Shown piece by piece: positions 43,739 through 51,976 of a stretch of DNA of 64,000 nt. The notes under the pieces were generated by a model that was not told the origin of the DNA, did no database searches, and saw only the letters and a program-made list of their open reading frames with translations. The translations under genes were made by a program, and so were the position numbers. The stretch's first letter is position 1. Every line of letters begins with the position of its first letter. Source of the stretch: Nonomuraea thailandensis (GTDB taxonomy: Bacteria > Actinomycetota > Actinomycetes > Streptosporangiales > Streptosporangiaceae); contig NZ_JAMZEB010000002.1 of the NCBI RefSeq assembly GCF_024172165.1, positions 8,654,501-8,718,500 of the forward strand, written 5' to 3'.

Positions 43739-44723
43739 TGAGACATACCGCGTGCCGGCCGGCGGGCCGATCGGCAACGGCGACTCGGCCAGGGAGGCGC
43801 TCGGCGCGCTGCGCGCCGAGGTGTCCAAGGCCGTGGTCGGCCAGGACGCGGTCGTGACGGGGCTGGTCATCGCGTTGTTGTGCCGGGGGCACGTGTTGCT
43901 CGAAGGCGTGCCGGGCGTGGCCAAGACGCTGATGGTGCGCACCCTGTCGGCGGCGCTGTCGCTGGACTTCAAGCGGGTGCAGTTCACGCCCGACCTGATG
44001 CCCGGCGACGTGACCGGGTCGTTGATCTATGACACGAAGACCGCGGAGTTCGAGTTCCGCGAGGGGCCCGTGTTCACGAACCTGCTGCTCGCCGACGAGA
44101 TCAACCGCACGCCGCCGAAGACGCAGGCGGCGCTGCTGGAGGCGATGGAGGAGCGGCAGGTCAGCGTGGAGGGCTCGGCCCGCGAGCTGCCCGACCCGTT
44201 CGTGGTGTGCGCCACGCAGAACCCCGTCGAGTACGAGGGCACCTACCAGCTCCCCGAGGCCCAGCTCGACCGGTTCCTGCTCAAGCTGACCGTGCCGCTG
44301 CCGCCGCGCGAGCAGGAGATCTCCGTGCTCGACCGGCACGCCCGCGGCTTCGACCCGCGTGACCTGTCCGGCATCAAGCCCGTGGCCTCGGCCGAGGACC
44401 TGGCGACGGGCCGGGAGGCGGCCTCGAAGGTGCACGTGGCGCCCGAGGTGCTCGGCTACATCGTGGACGTGGCCCGGGCCACCAGGAACTCCCCGTCGCT
44501 GCAGCTCGGCGTCTCGCCGCGTGGCGCCACGGCGCTGCTGGCGGCCTCCCGGGCGTGGGCGTGGCTGTCCGGGCGCCCGTACGTCACCCCCGACGACGTC
44601 AAGGCGCTGGCCAGGCCCGCGCTGCGGCACCGCGTGCAGCTCCGGCCCGAGGCCGAGCTGGAGGGCGCCACCGCCGACGGCCTGCTCGACGGCATCCTGG
44701 CCTCGGTCCCGGTCCCGCGTTGA
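43728..44723 (+). CDS. MoxR-family AAA+ ATPase
   Basis: 331 residues. Walker A is EGVPGVAKTL and Walker B is LLLADEINRTPPKTQAALLEAMEERQVS; the sensor region is PFVVCATQNPVEYEGTYQLPEAQLDRFLLKL. It belongs to the MRP subfamily that pairs with DUF58 proteins, with a chaperone-like role in assembling or activating membrane or periplasmic complexes. It is encoded between DUF4350 and DUF58 in the same operon. Confidence 0.93.
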   Translation: MNSDETYRVPAGGPIGNGDSAREALGALRAEVSKAVVGQDAVVTGLVIALLCRGHVLLEGVPGVAKTLMVRTLSAALSLDFKRVQFTPDLMPGDVTGSLIYDTKTAEFEFREGPVFTNLLLADEINRTPPKTQAALLEAMEERQVSVEGSARELPDPFVVCATQNPVEYEGTYQLPEAQLDRFLLKLTVPLPPREQEISVLDRHARGFDPRDLSGIKPVASAEDLATGREAASKVHVAPEVLGYIVDVARATRNSPSLQLGVSPRGATALLAASRAWAWLSGRPYVTPDDVKALARPALRHRVQLRPEAELEGATADGLLDGILASVPVPR

Positions 44724-44751
44724 CGGCCGCTACGGGAAGCGTGGTGCGGGA

Positions 44752-46125
44752 ATGGCTCTGACGGGACGTGCCGGGCTGGTCGCGGCGGTCGGGATCGTGG
44801 TGGTGCTGTTCGCGCCGCAGCCCGGGGCCGCGCTGGCCGGGGTCTGCCTGCTGCTGGCCGCGGGGATCGTCGTGGACCTGGTGTTCGCGGGCGCCGTGCG
44901 GCCGCTGCGCTTCCACCGGTCCGGCGACACGCTGGTCCGGCTCGGCCAGCAGGCCACGGTGGAGCTGGTGGTCGAGAACCCGGGCGGCAGGCGCGTACGC
45001 GGCCTGCTCAGGGACGCCTGGCCGCCCTCCGCGGAGGTGCACCCGCGGGTGGCCCCGCTGGACGTGCCGGCCGGGGAACGCCGCAAGATCGTCATCTCGC
45101 TCAGCCCGACCAGGCGCGGCGACCGCTCCTCCGTGGCGATCACCGTGCGCTCGCTCGGCCCGCTGGGCCTGGCCGCCCGGCAGGGCAACCACCAGGCGCC
45201 GTGGACGGTGCGGGTGCTGCCGCCGTTCCTGTCGCGCAAGCACCTGCCCTCCCGGCTGGCCCGGCTGCGCGAGCTCGACGGGCAGCACCCGGCGCTGGTG
45301 CGCGGGCAGGGCACCGAGTTCGACTCGCTGCGCGAGTACGTCGTCGGCGACGACGTGCGCTCCATCGACTGGCGGGCCACCGCGCGCCGCCACGACGTCG
45401 TCGTCCGCACCTGGCGGCCCGAGCGCGACCGTCGCGTGCTGATCGTGCTCGACACCGGCCGCACCTCGGCGGGGCGGGTCGGCGCCGCGCCGATCTACCT
45501 GGCGGGGGCCGACGCGAGCGGCGCCGGGCTGTTCCTGCGGCCCGACCCCAGGCCCGCGCCCGGCTGGCCGCGCCTCGACTGGTCGATGGACGCCGCCCTG
45601 CTGCTGGCCGCGCTGGCCGCCAGGGCCGGCGACCAGGTCGACTTCCTGGCCCACGACCGGGCCGTACGCGCCTGGGTGAGCGGGGCGTCGCGTACCGAGC
45701 TGCTGTCGTCGCTGGTCAACGTGATGGCGCCGATCGAGGCGGAGCTGGTCGAGGCCGACGCGCAGGGCATGGTGGCCGCCATCCTGTCGCGGGCCAAGCG
45801 GCGCTGCCTGGTGGTGCTGCTCACTGACCTGAACCCGGCCGCCATGGACGAGGGCCTGATGCCGGTCCTGCCGCAGCTCTCCGCGCGGCACCTGGTGCTG
45901 GTGGCGGGGGTGTCCGACCCGTCCGTCGCGGCCATGGCGGGCCGCCGCGGGTCGGTCGAGGAGGTGTACGACGCGGCGGCGGCCGAGCAGGCCCAGCTCG
46001 GACGCAGGCGCATCACGGCCAGGCTGCGGCGGCACGGTGTCGAGGTCGTCGACGCGCCTCCGGAGGACATCGCGCCGGCCCTCGCCGACGCGTACCTGGC
46101 TCTCAAGGCGGCGGGACGGCTCTGA
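44752..46125 (+). CDS. DUF58-domain (von Willebrand A-like) protein
   Basis: 457 residues. Two N-terminal membrane segments (GLVAAVGIVVVLFAPQPGAALAGVCLLLAAGIVVDLVFAG region), then a beta-rich part (ELVVENPGGRRVRGLLRDAW). The DUF58 motif is GTEFDSLREYVVGDDVRSIDWRATARRHDVVVRTWRPERDRRVLIVLDTGRTS, with the VWA MIDAS-like DTGRTS. MoxR and DUF58 proteins form functional pairs. The ATG at 44752 has only a weak GCGGGA in front, 28 bp after the MoxR stop. Confidence 0.88.
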   Translation: MALTGRAGLVAAVGIVVVLFAPQPGAALAGVCLLLAAGIVVDLVFAGAVRPLRFHRSGDTLVRLGQQATVELVVENPGGRRVRGLLRDAWPPSAEVHPRVAPLDVPAGERRKIVISLSPTRRGDRSSVAITVRSLGPLGLAARQGNHQAPWTVRVLPPFLSRKHLPSRLARLRELDGQHPALVRGQGTEFDSLREYVVGDDVRSIDWRATARRHDVVVRTWRPERDRRVLIVLDTGRTSAGRVGAAPIYLAGADASGAGLFLRPDPRPAPGWPRLDWSMDAALLLAALAARAGDQVDFLAHDRAVRAWVSGASRTELLSSLVNVMAPIEAELVEADAQGMVAAILSRAKRRCLVVLLTDLNPAAMDEGLMPVLPQLSARHLVLVAGVSDPSVAAMAGRRGSVEEVYDAAAAEQAQLGRRRITARLRRHGVEVVDAPPEDIAPALADAYLALKAAGRL

Positions 46126-46165
46126 CGCGCCGAGCCCGCCGCGCTCCGGTCCGGTGACGCCGCGG

Positions 46166-47158
46166 TCAGGCGGTCGGGGCGACGTCGGGCGCCCGCTCGA
46201 TGTCGCCGGTCTCGTTGTCGCGCAGCGCCCTGCGGCCGAAGATGATCACGTACGCGAGGAAGACCGCCTCGGCGAGCACCCCGATGCTGATGCGCGCCCA
46301 CGTGGGCAGCCCCGACGGGGTGACGAACGCCTCGATCAGCCCCGACACGAACAGCACCACGACCAGCCCCATGGCCACGCTCATCACCGCCCGGCCCTGC
46401 TCGGCCAGCGCCTCGATCCGCCTGCGCGGCCCCGGGTCGACGACCGTCCAGCCCAGGCGCATGCCCACGGCCGCCGCCAGGAAGATGGCGGTCAGCTCCA
46501 GCAGGCCGTGCGGCAGGATCAGGCCGAAGAAGATGTCCAGCTTGTCCCTGGAGGCCATCAGGCCGCCGGAGACGGCGACGTTCTCGGCGTTGGCGTAGAG
46601 CGCGTACGGGATCGGCAGGCCCAGCACCGCCGCGTACATGATCATCTGCGCCGCGACCCACGCGTTGTTGGTCCACACGCGGCTGGCGAAGGAGGCGGCC
46701 GGGTGCTCGGAGTAGTAGTCGGCGAAGTCCTCCTCGACGAGCCGGGTGATCTCGTCGGGGCTGGCGATCGACGCCTGCACGTCGGGGTTGGCCGCCACCC
46801 ACGCGCCCATCACCCACCCCACCGCCAGGAAAGCCACCGTGACCGCCAGCCACCACCATCGGGCCCGGTAGGCCACCACGGGGAACGACACGGTGAAGAA
46901 GCGCGTCACCTCGCGCCAGGCCGGCGTGTGCGCGCCGGTGACGGCGGACCTGGCCCTGGCCACCAGCGCGGACAGCCGCCCGACCAGCATCGGGTCCTTG
47001 GACGACGAGCGGACCATCGACAGGTGCGTGGCCACCCGCTGGTACAGCTCCACCAGCTCGTCCACCTCGGCGCCGGTCAGCGAGGAGCGGTGCTTGACCA
47101 GGTGATCGAGCCGGTCCCACACGGGGCGGTGTGCTGTGACGAACGCATCGATGTCCAC
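46166..47158 (-). CDS. SpoIIM-like stage II sporulation protein M family membrane protein
   Basis: 330 residues, about six membrane segments. MDIDAFVTAHRPVWDRLDHLVKHRSSLTGAEVDELVELYQRVATHLSMVRSS is the standard N-terminus of the actinobacterial family. FTVSFPVVAYRARWWWLAV, FASRVWTNNAWVAAQMIMYAAVLG and LILPHGLLELTAIFLAAAVGMRLG follow. Bacillus SpoIIM takes part in engulfment; here the role is unknown. It is convergent with the DUF58 operon and divergent from the RDD gene, as in other actinobacteria. Confidence 0.88.
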   Translation of the reverse strand: MDIDAFVTAHRPVWDRLDHLVKHRSSLTGAEVDELVELYQRVATHLSMVRSSSKDPMLVGRLSALVARARSAVTGAHTPAWREVTRFFTVSFPVVAYRARWWWLAVTVAFLAVGWVMGAWVAANPDVQASIASPDEITRLVEEDFADYYSEHPAASFASRVWTNNAWVAAQMIMYAAVLGLPIPYALYANAENVAVSGGLMASRDKLDIFFGLILPHGLLELTAIFLAAAVGMRLGWTVVDPGPRRRIEALAEQGRAVMSVAMGLVVVLFVSGLIEAFVTPSGLPTWARISIGVLAEAVFLAYVIIFGRRALRDNETGDIERAPDVAPTA

Positions 47159-47209
47159 CCGAACATTCTGGCCGCTCGTTCACCCGGACATTGCCGTTAG
47201 GCTCCACAT

Positions 47210-48166
47210 ATGTCGGAGGTTGTGACCGGCGACGCCGTCGTCGTCGAAGTGCGGGTGGCGCAGATGCCCTCCCGGGCCCTGGCGATCGTCATCGACATGG
47301 CCGTGCAGTTCACCGTTCTGGTCGCCGCCTACGCGCTGTTAGGAGCGTTCGCGGCCATCACGGACTCCGCCATGTTCGGGGCCGTGATGATCGTCCTGGT
47401 GGTGCTGGTGCTGGTCGGCTATCCGGTGATCTTCGAGACCCTCAGCAGGGGCCGCAGCCTCGGCAAGCTGGCGCTCGGGCTCCGGGTGGTCGGCGACGAC
47501 GGCAGCCCCGAGCGCTTCAGGCAGGCGCTGTTCCGCGGGCTGGCCGGGGTCCTGGAGTTCTGGATGCTCTCGGGGGCGCCGGCGCTGATCGCGTCGCTGG
47601 TCTCGCAGCGGGGCAAGCGGCTCGGCGACGTGTTCGCGGGCACCATCGTGATCTCCGAGCGGGCGCCGCGCGAGTCGGGGCAGGTCATCGTCATGCCGCC
47701 GCAGCTCGTGGGCTGGGCGGCCACGCTGGAGCTGTCCCAGTTGCCCGACGAGGTGGCGCAGGCGGCCCGGCAGTACCTGACGCGCTGGCACGACCTCACG
47801 CCGCAGGTGCAGTACGAGATGGGGATACGCATCGCGACCCAGGTGGCGGCCTTCGTCTCGCCGGCGGCTCCTGGCGGGGTGCCGGCGCACGCGTACCTGA
47901 GCGCCGTCCTGGCGGAGCGGCGGCGGCGGGAGCAGGCGCGGTTCGCGCAGCGCCTGGGGAACGGGCAGCCGCCGCAGCGGGGCCCGCACGTGCCGCAACA
48001 CCCGCACGCACCGCAGCACCCGCACGCACCGCAGCACCCGCAGGCGCCGCAACACCCGTACGCGCCGCCGCCCGGCCCGGTCGTGTACCAGCAGCCGCCG
48101 GCTCCGCCCGCACCCGCGCCGGAGCCGCCGAGGGCGACTCCGGGCGGGTTCGCGCCGCCTCAGTGA
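47210..48166 (+). CDS. RDD-family membrane protein with His/Pro/Gln repeat tail
   Basis: 318 residues. The RDD domain covers about 15-150 (PSRALAIVIDMAVQFTVLVAAYALLG, then YPVIFETLSRGRSLGKLALGLRVVGDDGSPERFRQALFRGL, and GKRLGDVFAGTIVI), with three membrane segments. A cytoplasmic part follows, with four tandem PQHPHA-type hexapeptides encoded by 18-bp units at 47993-48064, and a Pro-rich end. The His-rich tail could bind metal (inference). The function is unknown; neighbours are SpoIIM and MoxR/DUF58 genes. Confidence 0.85.
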   Translation: MSEVVTGDAVVVEVRVAQMPSRALAIVIDMAVQFTVLVAAYALLGAFAAITDSAMFGAVMIVLVVLVLVGYPVIFETLSRGRSLGKLALGLRVVGDDGSPERFRQALFRGLAGVLEFWMLSGAPALIASLVSQRGKRLGDVFAGTIVISERAPRESGQVIVMPPQLVGWAATLELSQLPDEVAQAARQYLTRWHDLTPQVQYEMGIRIATQVAAFVSPAAPGGVPAHAYLSAVLAERRRREQARFAQRLGNGQPPQRGPHVPQHPHAPQHPHAPQHPQAPQHPYAPPPGPVVYQQPPAPPAPAPEPPRATPGGFAPPQ

Positions 48167-48196
48167 GCGCGGTCACGGGGCGCGCGAGCCGTCACC

Positions 48197-49579
48197 TCAG
48201 CCGTGCCTGCGGCCGTGGTACGACTCCTGCGTCTGCGTGTTCAGCCGGTCGGTACGCACGTACCTGGCACTGTCGGTACGCGGGTCGCTGATCTTGATGA
48301 CGTCGAGACCCTCGTGGAAGTCGGCCGCGTAGATGTAGCCGTTGTAGTAGTAGGCGGACCAGACGCCACCGCCGCCGCCCGCCGAGCGGGGACCGCGCTC
48401 GAAGTAGCCGATCTCCCTCGGGTTGGCGGAGTCGGTGAAGTCCCAGATCGACACGCCGCCCATGTACCAGGCCTGGACCATGATGTCGCGGCCCTTGACC
48501 GGGATCAGCGAGCCGTTGTGCGCCACGCAGTTCTCGCTGTCGGCCTGGTGGCGCGAGATCTTGAAGTAGCTCTTGAAGACGAGCTGCCCCCGCACGATCT
48601 CGTAGATCGCGTCCGCCCCGCGGTTCGGGCCGGTGGCCTCGTTGCAGGTCGCTCCGCCTCCGCCGCCGAGCTCGTCGGTGAAGACGACCTTCCTGGCGTC
48701 GTTGCTGAACGTGGCCGAGTGCCAGAACGCGAAGTTCGGGTCGGTCGTCCTGGCCGTGATCTTGGGGTTCAGCCGGTCGCGGATGTCGAACAGCACGCCG
48801 TCGCCCATGCACGCGCCCGCGGCGATGTCCTTCTCCGCGTAGACGGTGATGTCGTGGCAGCCGCTGGTCGGCAGGAGCAGGCCGGGCTGGGTCTCGTTGC
48901 CGCCGTCGGGGAAGACGACGGGAGTCGCGGCGACCGCGGCGGCCTCCGGGTCGCGGAGCGGCACCTTGATGATCGAGATCTTGTCGTGCGGCGGCGCGCA
49001 GTCGGGGAAGGTGTCGGCCGGCTGGTACGACGACACGTAGACGTAGACGTTCCTGTGCTGGTCACGGCCCTTGCCCGGCACCAGGGTCAGGGTGTGGGAG
49101 CCGCAGTTGGTCTCGACCGACTTGACGTAGCGCGGGTTGGTCTTGTCGGAGATGTCGAAGATGCGGACGCCCTCCCACGACTCCTTGATCGTGGCGCTCT
49201 GCCCGGTGCTGCTGCACGAGTCGTTGTTGCGCGAGGAGTCCACGGCCGCGAACAGCAGGTCGCCGTACACGCTGACGTCCATCTGGGCGCCGGGGCAGAC
49301 GACCGAGCTGACCGGCTTGGCCTTGCGGGGGTTGCTGATGTCGTAGATCGAGAAGCCGCCGTAGTTGCCCACGTAGGCGTAGTCGCCCTGGAAGGCGAGG
49401 TCGGTGTTGATCGTGGCGGCGATCGCGTCGGGCTTGGGGATGTTCAGCACGTGGGTCACGTTGGGGCTGTGGACCACGGCGTCGGGCGGGGGGATGTCGG
49501 CGGCCTGCGCGGGTGCTACGGCCAGCGCTAAGACGGCGGCCATCGCCGCCATGACGAGGGAACGGCGCTTCGATGTCAC
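48197..49579 (-). CDS. Secreted LVIVD-repeat beta-propeller protein, copy A
   Basis: 460 residues. The signal peptide (KRRSLVMAAMAAVLALAVAPAQAADI) is followed by repeats of the form YVGNYGGFSIYDISNPRK, LLFAAVDSSRNND, GVRIFDISDKTNP, VSIWDFTDSANPREI and GLDVIKISDPRTD, the LVIVD blade pattern. Several Cys (NNDSCSSTG, SGCHDITVY, GACMGDG, ENCVAHNG) are shared with copy B. The GTG at 49579 has GGAGG 7 nt upstream. It lies downstream of copy B, separated by a terminator. The function is unknown. Confidence 0.88.
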   Translation of the reverse strand: MTSKRRSLVMAAMAAVLALAVAPAQAADIPPPDAVVHSPNVTHVLNIPKPDAIAATINTDLAFQGDYAYVGNYGGFSIYDISNPRKAKPVSSVVCPGAQMDVSVYGDLLFAAVDSSRNNDSCSSTGQSATIKESWEGVRIFDISDKTNPRYVKSVETNCGSHTLTLVPGKGRDQHRNVYVYVSSYQPADTFPDCAPPHDKISIIKVPLRDPEAAAVAATPVVFPDGGNETQPGLLLPTSGCHDITVYAEKDIAAGACMGDGVLFDIRDRLNPKITARTTDPNFAFWHSATFSNDARKVVFTDELGGGGGATCNEATGPNRGADAIYEIVRGQLVFKSYFKISRHQADSENCVAHNGSLIPVKGRDIMVQAWYMGGVSIWDFTDSANPREIGYFERGPRSAGGGGGVWSAYYYNGYIYAADFHEGLDVIKISDPRTDSARYVRTDRLNTQTQESYHGRRHG

Positions 49580-49637
49580 TCGGGAGCCTCCTTGATCACG
49601 CTCGGAGTGTGAACGTGCACGTCGGATGCGGGAAACG

Positions 49638-49671
49638 AAAAAGGGCGGGAGCTCCGGTCGGAGCCCCCGCC
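49638..49671 (-). terminator. Rho-independent terminator after LVIVD copy B
   Basis: On the minus strand, a 12-bp stem with one G-T pair (arms GGCGGGGGCTCC and GGAGCTCCCGCC around a GACC loop) is followed by five T. It starts 8 nt past the stop of the gene at 49679. Canonical in form. Confidence 0.85.
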
Positions 49672-49678
49672 GCACGAT

Positions 49679-51082
49679 CTACCAGTCGTCGCGGCCGTGC
49701 CCGCGCTCGGGGTACGACGCCTGTGTCTGCGCGTTCAGGGAGCGCATCTTGACGCCGTTGGCCTTGTTCGTACGCCAGTCGTTGATCTTCAGCACGTCCA
49801 GGCCCTGGTGGAAGTCGGAGCCGTAGATGTAGCCGTTGTAGTAGTAGGCCGACCAGAAGCCGCCGTACAGCGGACCGGCGGTGTTGTCGGGACCGCGCTC
49901 GAAGTAGGCGATCTCCTTCGGGTTCGCGGAGTCGGTGAAGTCCACCACCGAGACGCCGCCCTGGTACCAGGCCTGCACCATGATGTCGCGGCCCTTGACC
50001 GGGATCAGCGAGCCGTTGTGGGCCACGCAGTTCTCCGTGTCGGCCTGGTGCCGCGCGATCTTGAAGTAGCTCCTGAACTGGAGCTGCCCGCCGACGATGT
50101 CGTAGTAGGCGTTGGCGCCCCGGTTCGGCCCGATGGCCTCGTTGCAGGTCGCCCTGGTGCCGCCGCCGAGCTCGTCGGTGAAGATCACCTTCGTGCCCTC
50201 GTTGTTGAAGGTGGCCGAGTGCCAGAAGGCGAAGTTCGTCTCGTCCCTGACCGTCGCGGTCACCTTGGGCTGCTCGGGGTTGCGGATGTCGAGCAGGATG
50301 CCCTCACCCATGCACGCGCCCGCGGCGATGCCCTTCTCCGGGTAGGCGGTGATGTCATGGCAGCCCGCCGTGGCCGTCTTGCCGTCCGGGTAGGGCAGCG
50401 GGACGCCCGGGTACCCGCCGTCGGGGAACAGGTTCGGCGTGGCGATGACCGAGGCCGCCTCCGGGTTCCGCAGCGGCACCTTGATGATGGAGATCAGGTC
50501 GTGCGGCGTCTTGCAGTCCGGGTACGTGTCGCTCGGGCCGTAGGAGGAGATGTAGATGTAGACGTTCTGCCGCCTGCGGTCGGGCACGAGCGTGTGCGTG
50601 TGCGAGCCGCAGTTCGTCTCGACCGACTTGATGTACGTCGGGGCGGACTTGTTCGAGACGTCGAAGATCCGGATGCCCTCCCACGATTCCTTGATCGTGG
50701 CGCTCTGGCCGGTGCTGCTGCACGAGTCGTTGTTGCGGGAGGAGTCGACGGAGCCGAACAGCAGGTCGCCGTACACGCTGACGTCCATCTGGCCGCCGGG
50801 GCAGACGACGGAGCTGACCAGCGACGTTCTCTTCGGGTTCCTGATGTCGTAGATCGAGAAGCCGAAGTAGTTGCCCACGTAGGCGTAGTCGCCCTGGAAG
50901 GCCATGTCCGTGTTGATGTCGGACAGGGCTTCAGGCTTGGGCACGTTCGTGACGTGCTTGATGTTGGGGCTCATGACGATCTCGCCGGGAGCCGGGATGT
51001 CCGCAGCCTGGACGGGTGCCGTGACACCAACGCACGCGACGAACGCCGCTACCAGGATGAGGGCTTTGCGGGGGGCTAACAC
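49679..51082 (-). CDS. Secreted LVIVD-repeat beta-propeller protein, copy B
   Basis: 467 residues, collinear with copy A over its whole length and highly similar (YVGNYFGFSIYDIRNPKR, VDSSRNNDSCSSTGQSATIKESWEG, FAFWHSATFNNEGTKVIFTDELGGG, RDIMVQAWYQGGVSVVDFTDSANPKEI). Signal peptide APRKALILVAAFVACVGVTAPVQAADI. The GTG start has GGAGG 4 nt upstream. It is divergent from the DUF305 lipoprotein gene across 164 bp of AT-rich promoter DNA. Copies A and B differ mainly in the loop after FPDGG and in the C-terminal 30 residues. Confidence 0.88.
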   Translation of the reverse strand: MLAPRKALILVAAFVACVGVTAPVQAADIPAPGEIVMSPNIKHVTNVPKPEALSDINTDMAFQGDYAYVGNYFGFSIYDIRNPKRTSLVSSVVCPGGQMDVSVYGDLLFGSVDSSRNNDSCSSTGQSATIKESWEGIRIFDVSNKSAPTYIKSVETNCGSHTHTLVPDRRRQNVYIYISSYGPSDTYPDCKTPHDLISIIKVPLRNPEAASVIATPNLFPDGGYPGVPLPYPDGKTATAGCHDITAYPEKGIAAGACMGEGILLDIRNPEQPKVTATVRDETNFAFWHSATFNNEGTKVIFTDELGGGTRATCNEAIGPNRGANAYYDIVGGQLQFRSYFKIARHQADTENCVAHNGSLIPVKGRDIMVQAWYQGGVSVVDFTDSANPKEIAYFERGPDNTAGPLYGGFWSAYYYNGYIYGSDFHQGLDVLKINDWRTNKANGVKMRSLNAQTQASYPERGHGRDDW

Positions 51083-51246
51083 CAGACCTCCAATAAAGGG
51101 GGCATAAATCTACGCAATCCTCACCCCCTCCCGGCCCCAACGACCAGCGTCCAACATGTCAAATTTTGTTGCGATTCGACCTCTTTCATTTAGTACGGTT
51201 TTCACCTAGAGTGCGCATGCTGTACCCCGTTCAGTCAGGAGGCTGA

Positions 51247-51882
51247 GTGCGCGCTGCGCTCGTCGTCGTCGTGACCCTTGCCGCCGCCCTCTCGGGTTGC
51301 AGCTCCGACACGACCCCGCAGGCCCCGCGGGCCGGCTCGTCGGCGCCGGTGATCGCGCCCGGACGCCCGGGCGAGCAGGCCAGGACCCTCTCCCCCGGGG
51401 AGGCAGCCACCGCCGTCCCCTCGGCCACCGCCAACGCCGCGGACGTGAAGTACGTCCAGGACATGATCCTCCACCACCGGCAGGCCGTGGACATGGCGCT
51501 GCTCGCCCCGAACCGCGCCGAATCCGCCAGGCTCAAGGGCCTGGCCGACCGGATCCAGGACGTGCAGGGCCCCGAGATCCAGTACATGACCACCTGGCTG
51601 CGGGAGCAGGAGCAGACCGTGCCCGACCACCACGGCCGCCACCAGAGCATGCCGGGGATGGCCACGCCCGAGCAGATCGAGGCGCTGAGGGCGGCCCAGG
51701 GCAAGGAGTTCGACCGGATGTTCCTGCAGCTCATGATCAACCACCATCTGGGCGCGATCGAGATGTCGAAGCAGGTGCTGACCGGCGGGGCGCACATCAA
51801 GATCGAGGAGCTGGCCACCGACGTCAGCGTGGAGCAGGCGGCCGAGATCCGCCGGATGCAGGAGATGCAGGCCACCCCCTGA
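51247..51882 (+). CDS. DUF305 lipoprotein
   Basis: 211 residues. N-terminus ends in the lipobox LSGC. Two four-helix-bundle His motifs typical of DUF305 (ferritin-like, proposed metal binding) are present: MILHHRQAVDMALL and MFLQLMINHHLGAIEMSKQVL; a HHGRHQSMPGM loop lies between them. AGGAGG precedes the GTG. Surface-anchored. Divergent from the LVIVD copy B gene, which suggests a shared process, perhaps metal handling (inference). Confidence 0.9.
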   Translation: MRAALVVVVTLAAALSGCSSDTTPQAPRAGSSAPVIAPGRPGEQARTLSPGEAATAVPSATANAADVKYVQDMILHHRQAVDMALLAPNRAESARLKGLADRIQDVQGPEIQYMTTWLREQEQTVPDHHGRHQSMPGMATPEQIEALRAAQGKEFDRMFLQLMINHHLGAIEMSKQVLTGGAHIKIEELATDVSVEQAAEIRRMQEMQATP

Positions 51883-51926
51883 TCCGCCCCATCCCCTGAT
51901 CCGCCCCACCCGCTGAGCCGCCCGAC
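51876..51926. repeat. Three 17-bp tandem repeats spanning the DUF305 stop codon
   Basis: CCCCTGATCCGCCCCAT, CCCCTGATCCGCCCCAC and the diverged CCGCTGAGCCGCCCGAC, back to back from 51876. The first copy contains the TGA stop of the DUF305 gene, so the repeats duplicate the end of the coding sequence into the intergenic DNA. Confidence 0.8.
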
Positions 51927-51976
51927 GTCCGATTCCTGCAAGCCGCGGCCGGAGCACCCGGCATAGTGTCGCGGGC

